Assembly (NCBI GenBank): GCA_029432815.1
Contig: JAROBA010000002.1
Location: 185,770 to 238,248, forward strand
Length of the DNA: 52,479 nucleotides
Direction of reading: 5' to 3'
Source of the DNA: Pontiellaceae bacterium B1224
Lineage (GTDB): Bacteria > Verrucomicrobiota > Kiritimatiellia > Kiritimatiellales > Pontiellaceae
Shown here: positions 1 to 8,299 of the stretch, one piece after another
Numbering within the stretch: the stretch's first letter is position 1
How the letters are laid out: each line of letters opens with the position of its first letter
The notes under the pieces: model-generated
Told to the model about the DNA's origin: nothing
Seen by the model: only the letters and a program-made list of their open reading frames with translations
Databases searched by the model: none
Made by a program: the position numbers and the translations under genes

Positions 1-854
1 TTTGTAGTGAAAAACGCTTCAAAGATTTTCTCTATGGTTTCTTCATCAATACCATGGCCGGTATCGTGCACGGAAATCTCGGCATAGTTTCCCTCTTCGA
101 GACCGGCGGGCTTTTTACATTCCCCGTGCGCAATCTCCTTGCTGCCGACTTTGATCGTGATACGTCCGCCATTCGGCATGGCATCGCGCGCATTCACTGC
201 GAGATTCATCAGCACCTGTCCCATCTGAACAGGATCGGCAAGAACGTAGATCGGGTCATCATACGGCTTGGTGACCAGCGTGATTTTTTCGCCGATCAGC
301 CGCGTGAGCATTTTATCGGTATCCTGCAGCGTGCTGTTCAGGTCAAGCGTCACAGGTTCGGTTTTCTCTTTCTGACTGAAGCTGAGCAGTTTTCGCGTGA
401 TAAAGGAGGCTTTGCGGGCCGCCTCAATCACTTCCTGTGCATTCTGTCCAACATCCCCGCCTTTGGGATCAGCGACAATCAGGCTGGAATATCCATCGAT
501 GATAGTCAGCAGATTATTAAAGTCGTGCGCAATACTGCTGGCCAACCGGCCCACCGCTTCCATTTTCTGAGAATGGTGCAGCTGCTCATTCAACATCTCG
601 CGTTCATTATCGAGCATCTTTCGCTCCACCGCCGGCATAATGACATTCTTACTGAGCAGAATATTAAGCAGTACCAGAATAAATAATCCGCTCACCAAAT
701 AAATAGTGATCGCGAAGATCATCGGTATGGAATTCCCATCATCGCCCATGATGCCCATAAACTTAAAAACAAAAATGAGCAGCGAGCCCGTAATGATGGC
801 CGAAGCCACCGATGCCGCAAAGATGATGAGAAGAATTTTGCGTTTTAAGCCCAT
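1..854 (-). CDS. Sensor histidine kinase, 3' end outside the window
   Basis: I translated about 284 N-terminal residues; the C-terminus runs off the left edge. Two hydrophobic segments (about residues 6-31 and 43-67) flank a very short loop, so there is almost no extracytoplasmic sensor. The phosphoacceptor box reads SSIAHDFNNLL with the histidine at residue 110, followed by an ATP-binding domain with a conserved N-box (NLAVNARDAMPNGG) and a G1-type box (HDTGHGID). This HDFNNLL form is typical of kinases related to hybrid and PAS-type sensors. It probably autophosphorylates and passes phosphate to a response regulator or receiver domain that is not visible here. The ATG at 854 is preceded by a G-rich Shine-Dalgarno (GGGGG, 5 nt upstream). 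The gene lies 91 bp downstream of hisH on the same strand; no functional link is evident. Confidence 0.88.
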   Translation of the reverse strand, partial: MGLKRKILLIIFAASVASAIITGSLLIFVFKFMGIMGDDGNSIPMIFAITIYLVSGLFILVLLNILLSKNVIMPAVERKMLDNEREMLNEQLHHSQKMEAVGRLASSIAHDFNNLLTIIDGYSSLIVADPKGGDVGQNAQEVIEAARKASFITRKLLSFSQKEKTEPVTLDLNSTLQDTDKMLTRLIGEKITLVTKPYDDPIYVLADPVQMGQVLMNLAVNARDAMPNGGRITIKVGSKEIAHGECKKPAGLEEGNYAEISVHDTGHGIDEETIEKIFEAFFTT

Positions 855-945
855 GGAATCCCCCTGTTAAACATTTGAAGACCATAGCATCTGGCCAATC
901 GGCAACACGTATAAAATGATCTTAAATTAAAAAAGTTCCCCCGGG

Positions 946-1566
946 TTACTGCTCTTCCGCCCAGGTCCAGAAATTACGTAGCATCCGAAGCCCCAAAGCC
1001 TGCGATTTTTCCGGGTGAAACTGAGTGGCGAACACATTGTCCTGCCAAACACTGGAACAATAGGGGATGCCGTATTCCGTGCGACCCGCCACGATAGATT
1101 CATCCTGAGGGCAGACGTAATAGGAGTGCACAAGATAGAAAAACGACTCATCGTCGATTTCACTGAACATCGGGCAATCCGGCTTCACCTCGGTCATTCG
1201 GTTCCAGCCGATCTGCGGCACCTTCAACTCCTTCGGAAGATCAAATTTTTTCACCGTGCCGTCAAAAATTCCAAGGCCTGGAACCCCCGGCGATTCTTCC
1301 GAACTCTGGAAAAGCGCCTGCAGCCCCAGACAGATTCCCATCAGAGGTTTCCCGGCATCGACCCAGGTGGTTATGGGTTCAACAAAATCGTGCTCCACCA
1401 GATGCGCCATGCAATCGCCAAATGCCCCGACGCCCGGCAGCAGCAGCGCGCGGCACGAATCCATCTCCTGCTTGCGGGTGACGATTTTGGCATCCAGTTC
1501 CAGAAAGCGGAACGCGTTGGTAACGCTTCCGAGATTTCCCATTCCGTAATCGATAATTCCAATCAT
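946..1566 (-). CDS. hisH: Imidazole glycerol phosphate synthase, glutamine amidotransferase subunit HisH
   Basis: A 206-residue class I glutamine amidotransferase, the normal length for HisH. It hydrolyses glutamine and channels ammonia to HisF, which makes imidazole glycerol phosphate and AICAR in histidine biosynthesis. The oxyanion strand PGVGAFGDCM, the nucleophile elbow GICLGLQ (catalytic Cys) and the C-terminal FHPEKS (His and Glu of the triad) are all present. The N-terminus MIGIIDYGMGNLGSV is diagnostic. The ATG at 1566 has AAAGGAAT upstream. No other his gene is adjacent in the window, so HisF must be encoded elsewhere or outside the window. Confidence 0.96.
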   Translation of the reverse strand: MIGIIDYGMGNLGSVTNAFRFLELDAKIVTRKQEMDSCRALLLPGVGAFGDCMAHLVEHDFVEPITTWVDAGKPLMGICLGLQALFQSSEESPGVPGLGIFDGTVKKFDLPKELKVPQIGWNRMTEVKPDCPMFSEIDDESFFYLVHSYYVCPQDESIVAGRTEYGIPYCSSVWQDNVFATQFHPEKSQALGLRMLRNFWTWAEEQ

Positions 1567-1747
1567 AGCCTATTCCTTTGAACGAGCAGACAGTGTATCC
1601 ACCCGGCTCATCAAAGGAACCCAAAAACACGGCGAATTCATCGGCCGGGCCGCAGCCGAACCGCTAGTACAAACTGCTAGAAAAATCATGTCGTCCCTGA
1701 AACGCGTATTTCCGTATTCTCGTACCTGTTTTGAAAGAAATACTGTT

Positions 1748-1984
1748 ATGAAAAAAGAGACCTCGGTAAAAACACAGAATGGAGCTGTCGAATGCGCGCA
1801 TAACCGCATTTGCCAGACGGAAGGCGGCGCCCCGCACTGCAATATCACCTGCAGGGTCGCCGGCACCATTTATTTTACCGATACCCGTTTTCCGGAAATC
1901 TGTCCGATGCAGCATACCTACGGCAGCACCTACATCTGCACATGCCCGATTCGGCAGGAGATCTACATCAAGAAAAACAGCTGA
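1748..1984 (+). CDS. Small cysteine-rich protein of unknown function
   Basis: A 78-residue ORF starting at the ATG at 1748 with a GAAAG-type ribosome site upstream. It carries seven cysteines (16, 22, 31, 35, 52, 64, 66) plus several histidines, in an order suggesting two to three paired sets (CX5C, CX3C, CXC), so metal binding or a small cytosolic zinc or redox fold is possible. It has no signal peptide or membrane segment. I do not recognise the family. The frame stays open upstream to 1688, but the internal ATG gives a better ribosome site. It stands alone between the divergent hisH and the downstream membrane-anchored gene. That the gene is real rests on its composition and start signal only. 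Confidence 0.55.
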   Translation: MKKETSVKTQNGAVECAHNRICQTEGGAPHCNITCRVAGTIYFTDTRFPEICPMQHTYGSTYICTCPIRQEIYIKKNS

Positions 1985-2082
1985 TTCAGGTAGCTGTTTA
2001 TAATTGCCTGGAAAAGTTATAATTCACACTGCACCAACAACGTGCTATACCCGTTTCACACCAAACAACCGGGGAGAGTACA

Positions 2083-3057
2083 ATGAAAAATCGACCTGCA
2101 ATCATCGTCTTGACGCTAATCTGCACTACGCTTGCCATTCTATTGTTCAGTGCAAACCGGAAAATCGCTACTCTTAAACTGGAACTGGAGGCCTCGCAGA
2201 AGCCATTGGTTGCTGAGAACGAAATTGCCTCCGCCTCATCAAAAATTACCGCCGAGATGGAGCTGTATCCGACGATCGGGGGCGACTCCGCGGAGTTTGA
2301 ACCGACCAACGAAGTGAATGCGGCCCTGGTTCAAAATACGCTCAAGAACCAACAGCGTGTAATGTCGTCCATCGCAAATATGCGCGATAACCCGACCATG
2401 AACAAAATCATCGAGGCCAGCCAGCGCGGCACCATCGGCGCGCTGTACGCCGATTTAGCGGAATATCTGAAACTTGAGCCCGAGGAACTGAACTATTTCA
2501 TGGATCTGCTGATGTTCCGCCAAATGGAAAATGTGGATTTCGGTATGAAACTGATGTCCGGTCAGCTCTCCGCAGAAGAGAGGCAGCAAATGGCGGATCA
2601 CCTCCAAGAGGTGAATGAGGAAATGAAGGAGCAAATGAAAGCGTTCCTGAATAATCCAACCGATTATGCCGAATTCGAATACTACGAAAAAACGATGAAT
2701 GAACGCATGGCCCTATCCCAACTGGACCAAAAGCTTACGGCCATTGAGCAACCGCTTTCCGATGAATCGTACCGCAGCCTCTTGGATATGATGCACAGCG
2801 AGCGCGAAGATTTTGACTGGAGTACCGATCTGCACGATCAGGAAAAAAACGACATCAGTGCGGATCGATTCTCTGAGGAAAATATGCAAAAGCATACCGA
2901 CGACATCAGCGCCTTGAATGAGCAGATTTTTGACGCTGCCATGAACATGCTGACACCCGAACAGTTCGAAGCCTTCAAAGCCAGCTTACAGGCCACCACC
3001 GATATACAGCTTGCCCAGTTTGAAATGGCGGGCCAACTGCTGCGGGGCCAGGAATAA
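2083..3057 (+). CDS. Membrane-anchored helical protein with LTPEQ motif
   Basis: 324 residues. An N-terminal transmembrane or signal-anchor helix (about 5-24) is followed by a strongly charged, helix-rich domain with few glycines and prolines. Near the C-terminus, MNMLTPEQFEAFKASL resembles the LTxxQ helices of Spy/CpxP-like periplasmic proteins, and long Glu/Met-rich stretches suggest a mostly alpha-helical periplasmic domain. I cannot assign a function; a Spy-like chaperone or envelope-stress role is only a guess. The start at 2083 has a GGGGAGA ribosome site 7-8 nt upstream. Its stop codon directly abuts the stop of the convergent permease gene (3057 against 3058), leaving no room for a terminator between them. 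Confidence 0.75.
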   Translation: MKNRPAIIVLTLICTTLAILLFSANRKIATLKLELEASQKPLVAENEIASASSKITAEMELYPTIGGDSAEFEPTNEVNAALVQNTLKNQQRVMSSIANMRDNPTMNKIIEASQRGTIGALYADLAEYLKLEPEELNYFMDLLMFRQMENVDFGMKLMSGQLSAEERQQMADHLQEVNEEMKEQMKAFLNNPTDYAEFEYYEKTMNERMALSQLDQKLTAIEQPLSDESYRSLLDMMHSEREDFDWSTDLHDQEKNDISADRFSEENMQKHTDDISALNEQIFDAAMNMLTPEQFEAFKASLQATTDIQLAQFEMAGQLLRGQE

Positions 3058-3846
3058 TCAGAACGCTTTCAGGATCAGGGTCAACGATGTGATCAGCAGC
3101 ACGGCATAGATCAAAATCGTATAGTGCTTCTGCTCGGTTTTATGCGTGAGCCACCACCCCAGCGCGACGCCGACCGGAATCACCGGCAGCAGAACCGCCC
3201 CCAGCTTAAGGTTCTCCGGCTGAATCCGGCCGAGCATGGTAAACGGAATCAGCTTAATCAGATTGAGCATCCAGAAAAATGCACAGCCGGTTGCTGCAAA
3301 GGTTTTCTTATCGAGCTGCTGCGGCAGCAAATACATCTGCATCACCGGCCCCGCGGCATGGGCCAGCGTTGAGGTCATCCCCGCGCCAAATCCGAAAATC
3401 GATCCCTTTCCCCAGAAAGGCTGCGATGGATGGATATGACGCAGAATCCATTTCTTCGCCGCAAAATAGACCACGAACACAATGCCCAACAGACCGATCA
3501 GCAGTTTCAGCCCTTTATCCGAAACTGAAATCATGGCCGAGTCCGAAACAAACAGATAGCTCGCCACCGCCACTCCCACCAGCGTGGCCGGCATCAGATA
3601 AATCAAGCGGCCCCATTTCACATGCTTCCAGTAAAAACACAGCGCAATGACATCCATTAGACAAAGCATCGGCAGCATGAAGCCTACCGCCGCACGGGCG
3701 GCGTTCGCCTGAGCCGGCCAAACCAGAATCAGAATCGGCAGGGCAATGGCTCCAACCGGGAAGCCGCCTTTGCTCATGCCGGTCAGGAAAAGGCTCAGCC
3801 CGATCCAGAACAGATCCAGAAATTCGTATTGTGCTAAAAAATCCAT
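3058..3846 (-). CDS. TauE/SafE family anion permease
   Basis: 262 residues with about eight hydrophobic segments, including the N-terminal signature FLTGMSKGGFPVGAIALP and a second repeat GFGAGMTSTLAHAAGPV. These two matching half-repeats are characteristic of the TauE/SafE/YfcA family (DUF81), inner-membrane permeases proposed to move sulfite, sulfonates or other organic anions. The substrate cannot be told from sequence. In a genome with many polysaccharide genes a sulfur anion is plausible but not shown. No strong ribosome site precedes the ATG at 3846. It is convergent with the preceding gene without any gap and lies 37 bp from the pseudouridine synthase stop, on the same strand. Confidence 0.9.
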   Translation of the reverse strand: MDFLAQYEFLDLFWIGLSLFLTGMSKGGFPVGAIALPILILVWPAQANAARAAVGFMLPMLCLMDVIALCFYWKHVKWGRLIYLMPATLVGVAVASYLFVSDSAMISVSDKGLKLLIGLLGIVFVVYFAAKKWILRHIHPSQPFWGKGSIFGFGAGMTSTLAHAAGPVMQMYLLPQQLDKKTFAATGCAFFWMLNLIKLIPFTMLGRIQPENLKLGAVLLPVIPVGVALGWWLTHKTEQKHYTILIYAVLLITSLTLILKAF

Positions 3847-3883
3847 AGATTGGAAACCGGTTGTGTGCGATCAAACGAGAAAG

Positions 3884-4798
3884 TCATTCACTCCTCAATG
3901 CATCGAGCAGCGAGGACATATCATCAAACAACGGAGCTTCGAAAGAAAGCCTTTTCCCGGATTCCGGATGGGTAAAAGCGAGTTTTTTTGCATGCAGCAT
4001 CTGGCGCTCGGGCTCCATTGGAAGGCGGTTCTTTTTGGAACGGCCATAAACCGTATCGCCAACAATCGGGTGCCGGATATGCGCCATGTGAACGCGGATC
4101 TGGTGCGTGCGTCCCGTTTCAATCTTCACCTGAAGCAGCGCGCATACGGCAAATTGTTCCAGACATTGGAAATTGGAAATTGCTTCGCGGCCGCCCTCCT
4201 TCAGCACCGCTTGTTTTTTACGATGCACCGGGTGGCGACCCAACAGCGTTTCAATCCGCCCGCTCATCGGCGGTTCGCCCCAGACCAGCGCGAGATATTC
4301 CTTCTCGGTCTCCCGTGCTTTAAACTGACGTTGCAGTTCGGCAATCGCTTTTTCGGATTTCGCTACCACCATGACGCCGCTCGTATCCTTGTCCAGCCGA
4401 TGCACAATGCCTGCCCGTTCCAACGTCAGGAAAACCGGATCGTGAAACAGCAACCCATGCAGCAGGGTGCCCGAAGGATTTCCAACCGCCGGATGAACCA
4501 CCATGCCCGGCGGCTTATTGAGCACGATCAAAGTGTCGTCTTCATAAAGTATCTGGAGGGGTATATCCTCCGGAATCGCCGTCAGCGGGGCCCGATCCGG
4601 AATCGTCCAGGAAATCGTATCGCCCGCTTTGAGCTTTGTGTTGGGCTTGCACGCCGCTCCGTTCAGCTGCACCAACCCCTTTTCAATCAGCGTTTTCCAC
4701 TGCGAGCGGGAAATTTCTTCCACCTCTGCGGCTAAAAAAGCATCCACCCGCTTTTTTGCGCTGACGCTTTCCACACTTAAAGAATGTTGATTCGGCAT
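3884..4798 (-). CDS. RluA-family large-subunit rRNA pseudouridine synthase
   Basis: Converts specific uridines in RNA, usually 23S rRNA, to pseudouridine. An N-terminal S4 RNA-binding domain (RVDAFLAAEVEEISRSQWKTLIEKGLVQLNG) precedes the catalytic domain, whose signature GIVHRLDKDTSGVMVVAKS contains the invariant catalytic aspartate in HRLDKDTSG. The RluD/RluC subgroup is most likely from the S4 plus RluA layout, but the exact target site cannot be named. The frame is open to 4909. I chose the ATG at 4798 because GGAG lies 8 nt upstream and the S4 domain begins soon after; the ATG at 4804 sits too close to the same GGAG. The gene is divergent from the CinA-type gene, sharing a 42-bp intergenic region. 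Confidence 0.92.
   Translation of the reverse strand: MPNQHSLSVESVSAKKRVDAFLAAEVEEISRSQWKTLIEKGLVQLNGAACKPNTKLKAGDTISWTIPDRAPLTAIPEDIPLQILYEDDTLIVLNKPPGMVVHPAVGNPSGTLLHGLLFHDPVFLTLERAGIVHRLDKDTSGVMVVAKSEKAIAELQRQFKARETEKEYLALVWGEPPMSGRIETLLGRHPVHRKKQAVLKEGGREAISNFQCLEQFAVCALLQVKIETGRTHQIRVHMAHIRHPIVGDTVYGRSKKNRLPMEPERQMLHAKKLAFTHPESGKRLSFEAPLFDDMSSLLDALRSE
4157..4171. repeat. Near-copy of TTCCAANNNTTGGAA palindrome
   Basis: TTCCAGACATTGGAA, one mismatch, inside the pseudouridine synthase gene. On the coding strand it encodes FQCLE. Confidence 0.6.
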
Positions 4799-4840
4799 TT
4801 CCATAGCTCCAATATGAAGCCCTATTTTGAGGAGCCAACC

Positions 4841-5605
4841 ATGGACATACAAGCCGAACTTATCTCGATTGGAAACGAACTGCTCAGCGGGCAGACGCTC
4901 AACACCCATGGGCGCGACCTTGGCGAAGCACTTTCTGCCCTCGGCCTTCAGCTTTCGCGCGACACTACCATCCCCGATTCCATTCCAATCATTGGAAAGG
5001 CGGTCGAGGAAGCGTTCGACCGGGTGAACCTAGTTTTTGTCAGCGGCGGCCTCGGCCCGACCATCGACGATATCACCCGCGACGCCCTCGCAAAACTGTT
5101 CGGCCAGAAAGTGATTGTGGACCAACCGACTGTGGAACATCTGAAAGGCTGGTATGAACAGCGCGACCGCACCATGACCATTGCCGCCACCCGACAGGCG
5201 CAGGTCCTCGACAATGCCCACGTCCTCTTCAACTCCGTAGGTGCCGCCCCGGGGCAGCGCATCGAAACGGCCGACGGAAAAACCCTGTTTGTGCTGCCCG
5301 GTCCGCCCAACGAATTCAACGCCATCCTGAAAGAGGAAATCATTCCCTGGCTCCGGATTCGCTATGCCGAAATCAAACCGCGCTATGTCCGTTTTGTGAA
5401 AACCAAAGGCATCGGTGAGTCGGATATCGTCACGATTCTCGAAAACGCAGACTTCCAACCATTGGAAGTCGAGCTCGGTTTTTATCCCGGACAAGGCAGA
5501 GTCAAGATCCGCATCTCCGCCGAAGCGGAAAACAAAGCCAAAGTGGAAGAAGTCGAGCAAACCCTCTCAAAACTCCTCGCTGACCATCTGGATCTCTTCG
5601 AATAG
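4841..5605 (+). CDS. CinA-type molybdopterin-binding-fold protein (no PncC domain)
   Basis: 254 residues matching the N-terminal CinA/COG1058 domain: AELISIGNELLSGQTLNTHG at the start, then FVSGGLGPTIDDITRDAL and VLPGPPNEF. In full-length CinA this domain is an ADP-ribose/NAD-metabolite pyrophosphatase and the C-terminal PncC domain deamidates nicotinamide mononucleotide. Here the protein ends shortly after the first domain, so only the first activity is expected. The frame opens at 4784, but the ATG at 4841 has AGGAG 7 nt upstream and starts at the conserved residues. The gene contains two perfect TTCCAANNNTTGGAA palindromes and is followed by a hairpin terminator. Confidence 0.88.
   Translation: MDIQAELISIGNELLSGQTLNTHGRDLGEALSALGLQLSRDTTIPDSIPIIGKAVEEAFDRVNLVFVSGGLGPTIDDITRDALAKLFGQKVIVDQPTVEHLKGWYEQRDRTMTIAATRQAQVLDNAHVLFNSVGAAPGQRIETADGKTLFVLPGPPNEFNAILKEEIIPWLRIRYAEIKPRYVRFVKTKGIGESDIVTILENADFQPLEVELGFYPGQGRVKIRISAEAENKAKVEEVEQTLSKLLADHLDLFE
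4983..4997. repeat. TTCCAANNNTTGGAA palindrome (perfect)
   Basis: TTCCAATCATTGGAA inside the CinA-type gene. It is read as IPIIGK, a different frame from the neighbouring copy at 5453. Confidence 0.8.
5453..5467. repeat. TTCCAANNNTTGGAA palindrome (perfect)
   Basis: TTCCAACCATTGGAA inside the CinA-type gene, read as FQPLE. Confidence 0.8.
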
Positions 5606-5623
5606 ACACGAACTTTTAAAACG

Positions 5624-5668
5624 GGCAGAAAAATATAATCCCCCTTCCGGAGCCCTTATATTTCTGCC
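5624..5668 (+). terminator. Hairpin terminator after the CinA-type gene
   Basis: GGCAGAAAAATATAA pairs with TTATATTTCTGCC across a GC-rich loop, with two unpaired A residues. It begins 19 bp after the stop codon. No long T-run follows, so it may act as a terminator or an mRNA-stabilising hairpin. Confidence 0.6.
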
Positions 5669-5774
5669 GTCAAATATTACTGCCTATTTTTTCCTGATCA
5701 ACGCGGCGAAGGCGCTAATGATTACCAATCAGATAAATGGGTTTGGCAGGCATACATCACTCCCTCAATCCTCG

Positions 5775-6045
5775 CTAGTTCCAGTAGCCGGGTTTCCGAT
5801 GCTCATGGGAAACGGCCAACACTATAATTTTATCATGTAGGGAGATAGTAAGGAAAAACCGGGCAGTTGATCCTGCGGTATCCACCAGCTCGCTCTCGAT
5901 GGAGAAGTGGATTTACCGCGATGCTTTGAAGAACGAACTGAACCTCCATTTTAAAGCGCTGCCCCAGTCCGAGTTGTTTCGATTCATACCACAAAGCGGC
6001 TTCGCCCAGTTCCTGCTCCGCCTCTTCAAGAAACTCAACGATCAT
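5775..6045 (-). pseudogene. ParE/RelE-type toxin, frameshifted
   Basis: The first 66 or so codons from 6045 encode a typical ParE N-terminus (MIVEFLEEAEQELGEAALWYESKQLGLGQRF) and continue to YRRINCPVFPYY, then hit a stop at 5833. In another frame the next stretch, down to the stop at 5775, encodes TISLHDKIIVLAVSHEHR followed by KPGYWN, exactly the missing ParE C-terminus with its conserved final Tyr-Trp. The two parts join near 5850 if one base is removed or two are added, so the toxin has been inactivated by a single small indel (or the assembly has an error there). The start overlaps the antitoxin stop (ATGA). Confidence 0.8.
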
Positions 6046-6278
6046 TCGCCAAGCCTTTTGTCCAGTTCGTCAAATACCTCCGAAGCGGGGCGAGTCTTCG
6101 CCTCTCCGGCATCATACCGCGCTATCCGCTCCCGGATCACGCCATCCCACTCGTGCTCAGCCGCAGCCGAATCAAGATATTCATCGCTCTGCTCTAAAAT
6201 ACGATGAACGACCGCCAATCGCTGATCTAGCGGCAATTCGAGTGCTTGCCTGCAAACCTGATCCATCAAAGCTGTCAT
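6042..6278 (-). CDS. Addiction-module antitoxin-like protein
   Basis: A 78-residue acidic protein of the putative addiction module component family: a short helix-rich N-terminus (LPLDQRLAVVHRILEQ) and a middle segment AEHEWDGVIRERIARYDAGE, with a C-terminus rich in charged residues (SEVFDELDKRLGE) that would wrap the toxin. It sits upstream of, and overlaps by 4 bp, the ParE-type toxin remnant, the usual antitoxin-first order with translational coupling. AAGGAG lies 9 nt before the ATG. The antitoxin is intact while the toxin is broken, so the pair is probably decaying or retained for repression only. Confidence 0.8.
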   Translation of the reverse strand: MTALMDQVCRQALELPLDQRLAVVHRILEQSDEYLDSAAAEHEWDGVIRERIARYDAGEAKTRPASEVFDELDKRLGE

Positions 6279-6405
6279 ACGTACCTCTCCTTCAACTGCG
6301 GGAACCGTACCCGATTCGTATTAAAAAAACAGCTGATTGTTCCGTAACAGTGCAGTGAAGGGGCCAGCTAAACTGTTACTCACGGACTGACACCTACTGC
6401 TCTTG

Positions 6406-6429
6406 TTCTATGACCCCTTCTATGATCCC
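6406..6429. repeat. 12-bp tandem duplication
   Basis: TTCTATGACCCC is followed directly by TTCTATGATCCC (one base different), overlapping the end of the orphan membrane gene. Confidence 0.6.
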
Positions 6430-6932
6430 TTTAGTTTTTTTTGTCCCGTTGTACTTTGCGCCTCCAAGTTTGGAAGCTTGCAAGTGATATTGGTAAATCC
6501 TAAATCAAAAGATACCACCTGTTTCTCAGCGTTGAAAATTAATAAGTCTTCGATTGTACTCCTATTAAATTCTGCCGAGAAATAGGAAGATTTGTAACAG
6601 CGAACAAAGTATGAATTCCTTCCTTCAATACCATCAATATTACTAATCCTACTTACGCGCAAAATGTAATAATCCCAAGGAGGTCCTTTCCGTTCATCTT
6701 TCCGACTTCCTGCAAGTTCAACCACAAAATCCGTACCACCCAGAACTTGCTCTGACAATCCATACGTAATTCCGACATCATCGGGTATATATCCTATATC
6801 AGGCTTTCTCCCGCCAAACGGATCAAATGGCACATGAGGATTCATTAAATGCTGAACCTTAAAATACCCAAATAGGCATGCCCAAATAACTACTATGCCG
6901 ATCACTATCAACAATGTAATCTTTCGAACCAT
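6420..6932 (-). CDS. AT-rich orphan membrane-anchored protein
   Basis: 170 residues with a single N-terminal transmembrane helix (about 4-24) and a soluble domain of unknown type (GITYGLSEQVLGGTDFVVELAGS). Base composition is visibly AT-richer than the surrounding genes, suggesting recent acquisition. I do not recognise the family. The stop codon lies next to a 12-bp tandem duplication (TTCTATGACCCC at 6406, then TTCTATGATCCC at 6418). Its neighbours are a decayed toxin-antitoxin pair and rsmB, so this looks like a small accessory patch. Confidence 0.6.
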   Translation of the reverse strand: MVRKITLLIVIGIVVIWACLFGYFKVQHLMNPHVPFDPFGGRKPDIGYIPDDVGITYGLSEQVLGGTDFVVELAGSRKDERKGPPWDYYILRVSRISNIDGIEGRNSYFVRCYKSSYFSAEFNRSTIEDLLIFNAEKQVVSFDLGFTNITCKLPNLEAQSTTGQKKLKGS

Positions 6933-6989
6933 AATTACTCTTTCCTTTCTTTATAGAAAAACGCCATTCAGTTTACGGAATACGGGCTA

Positions 6990-8261
6990 CTACTTTTTCC
7001 GCAATAAGGCCGCAAAGGCGCCGTCGGTGCCGGAGTCGGGCGGAAAGGCTTTGCCGGTTTTGACGAGGCGGAAGTCGGGATGATCCCGCACCCATTTGGC
7101 GACGAGGTCTTCGTTTTCTTCCAGTTCCAGGCTACACGTGCTGTAAACAATGCGGCCTTTTTCTTTGAGTAGTTTTGAGCAGGCGGTGAGGATCGCGTTT
7201 TGCAGTTTAACAATGCTTTGCATTCGCTCTTCATCGACCCGCCAGCGTGCGTCGGCGCGGCGCTTCAAAACGCCGGTATTGAGGCAGGGAACATCGAGCA
7301 GAATGGCATCGAACTTCCGGTCGCCGAAAACGGCTTCCGCTTTGCGCGCATCGCCTTTCACTATTTCAATCCAGTCGAGCTTAAGGCGTTTCTGGTTTTC
7401 TTTGAGCACATCAATGCGGTCGTCGTGCATATCCATGGCGACCAGTTCGCCGCGGCCATCCATGCGTCCGGCCATCATGGCGGTTTTTCCGCCGGGCGCG
7501 GCGCAGGCATCGAGCACGGTTTCGCCGGGACGCGGTGCGAGCAGGTCCACTGAAACCGACGTGGCCGGATCCTGAACCGTAAACCAGCCCTCTTCGTAGC
7601 CGGGAACTTTACGCACCCCAACGCCGCGCGGCAGGATAAGAAAGATTTCTTTATCACTATAAGGATGCATCAGCGGTTCAATGTCCGCTTCGCGCAGTTT
7701 ATCGATGAATTCGGCGGCATCGACGGCCGTCTGCTCAATACGCAGAATGGTGGCGGGTGGCGTATTGTTCCATTCGGCCAGTTCCTGCGCATCGTTTTCG
7801 CCATAGTTTGCAGCCCAGCGGTCCATCAGGAATTTAGGATGGGAGAGCCGGATATGGGCCGGCTGCTTTTCCAACTCTTTCAAAACGCCGTCCTTTTCGC
7901 GTTGAGCGCGACGGAGCACGGCATTAATCATTTTTGCGGCACCCGTCCCGTTCGGCCGGCCCTTGGCGGCATTCACCGTTTCGTTAATGGCGGCATATTC
8001 TTCCACGCGGTCCATGAACAGCAGCTGATAGAGCCCGACCCAAAGCACCGCCCGGTAGAAAAGCTGCGGTTCATTCTTCAGCCACTTTTTTTCCAGCCAT
8101 TGGAAAATCTCGCGGCTTCGCACCACTCCGTTCACTACTTCGAGAATAAAGGCGTGGTCGTTTTCCACTTTTGAAAGCTGGCGGTCGGGGAAGCTTTGGT
8201 CTTCCAACCATTGGAAAATGATTTCGGCGGCGACGAGCCGGCTGTTTTTCTTTGGGGCCAT
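6990..8261 (-). CDS. rsmB: 16S rRNA cytosine-967 C5-methyltransferase RsmB
   Basis: 423 residues in the standard RsmB layout: an N-terminal NusB-like RNA-binding domain (about 5-135), then a SAM-dependent methyltransferase of the Nol1/Nop2/Sun class. The SAM motif is VLDACAAPGGKTAMMA. The two cysteines of the m5C mechanism are in DVPCLNTG and YSTCSLE. It methylates C967 of 16S rRNA (E. coli numbering). The ATG at 8261 is preceded by AAAGGAAA. Two FQWLE pentapeptides in the NusB domain (IFQWLEDQSF and IFQWLEKKW) coincide with copies of the palindrome at 8202 and 8091. Confidence 0.95.
   Translation of the reverse strand: MAPKKNSRLVAAEIIFQWLEDQSFPDRQLSKVENDHAFILEVVNGVVRSREIFQWLEKKWLKNEPQLFYRAVLWVGLYQLLFMDRVEEYAAINETVNAAKGRPNGTGAAKMINAVLRRAQREKDGVLKELEKQPAHIRLSHPKFLMDRWAANYGENDAQELAEWNNTPPATILRIEQTAVDAAEFIDKLREADIEPLMHPYSDKEIFLILPRGVGVRKVPGYEEGWFTVQDPATSVSVDLLAPRPGETVLDACAAPGGKTAMMAGRMDGRGELVAMDMHDDRIDVLKENQKRLKLDWIEIVKGDARKAEAVFGDRKFDAILLDVPCLNTGVLKRRADARWRVDEERMQSIVKLQNAILTACSKLLKEKGRIVYSTCSLELEENEDLVAKWVRDHPDFRLVKTGKAFPPDSGTDGAFAALLRKK
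8091..8105. repeat. Near-copy of TTCCAANNNTTGGAA palindrome
   Basis: TTCCAGCCATTGGAA, one mismatch, in rsmB; encodes FQWLE. Confidence 0.6.
8202..8216. repeat. TTCCAANNNTTGGAA palindrome (perfect)
   Basis: TTCCAACCATTGGAA in rsmB; encodes FQWLE on the coding strand. Confidence 0.8.
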
Positions 8262-8299
8262 AGTTTTTTTCCTTTAAATGCGTGCGCACTCTACCTTTT

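Noticed and set aside
3055-3060. Read-through fusion of the LTPEQ protein and the TauE/SafE gene
   Set aside because: The genes are convergent on opposite strands with abutting stop codons; each ORF is complete.
4418-4432. Further copies of the TTCCAANNNTTGGAA palindrome with two mismatches (here TTCCAACGTCAGGAA; also near 34126, 35672 and 40571)
   Set aside because: Two mismatches in twelve bases are not rare enough to separate from chance by eye, so they are left out of the count.
6344-6379. GTAACAGT / ACTGTTAC inverted repeat near the antitoxin
   Set aside because: Only 8 bp with a 20-bp loop, not distinguishable from chance.
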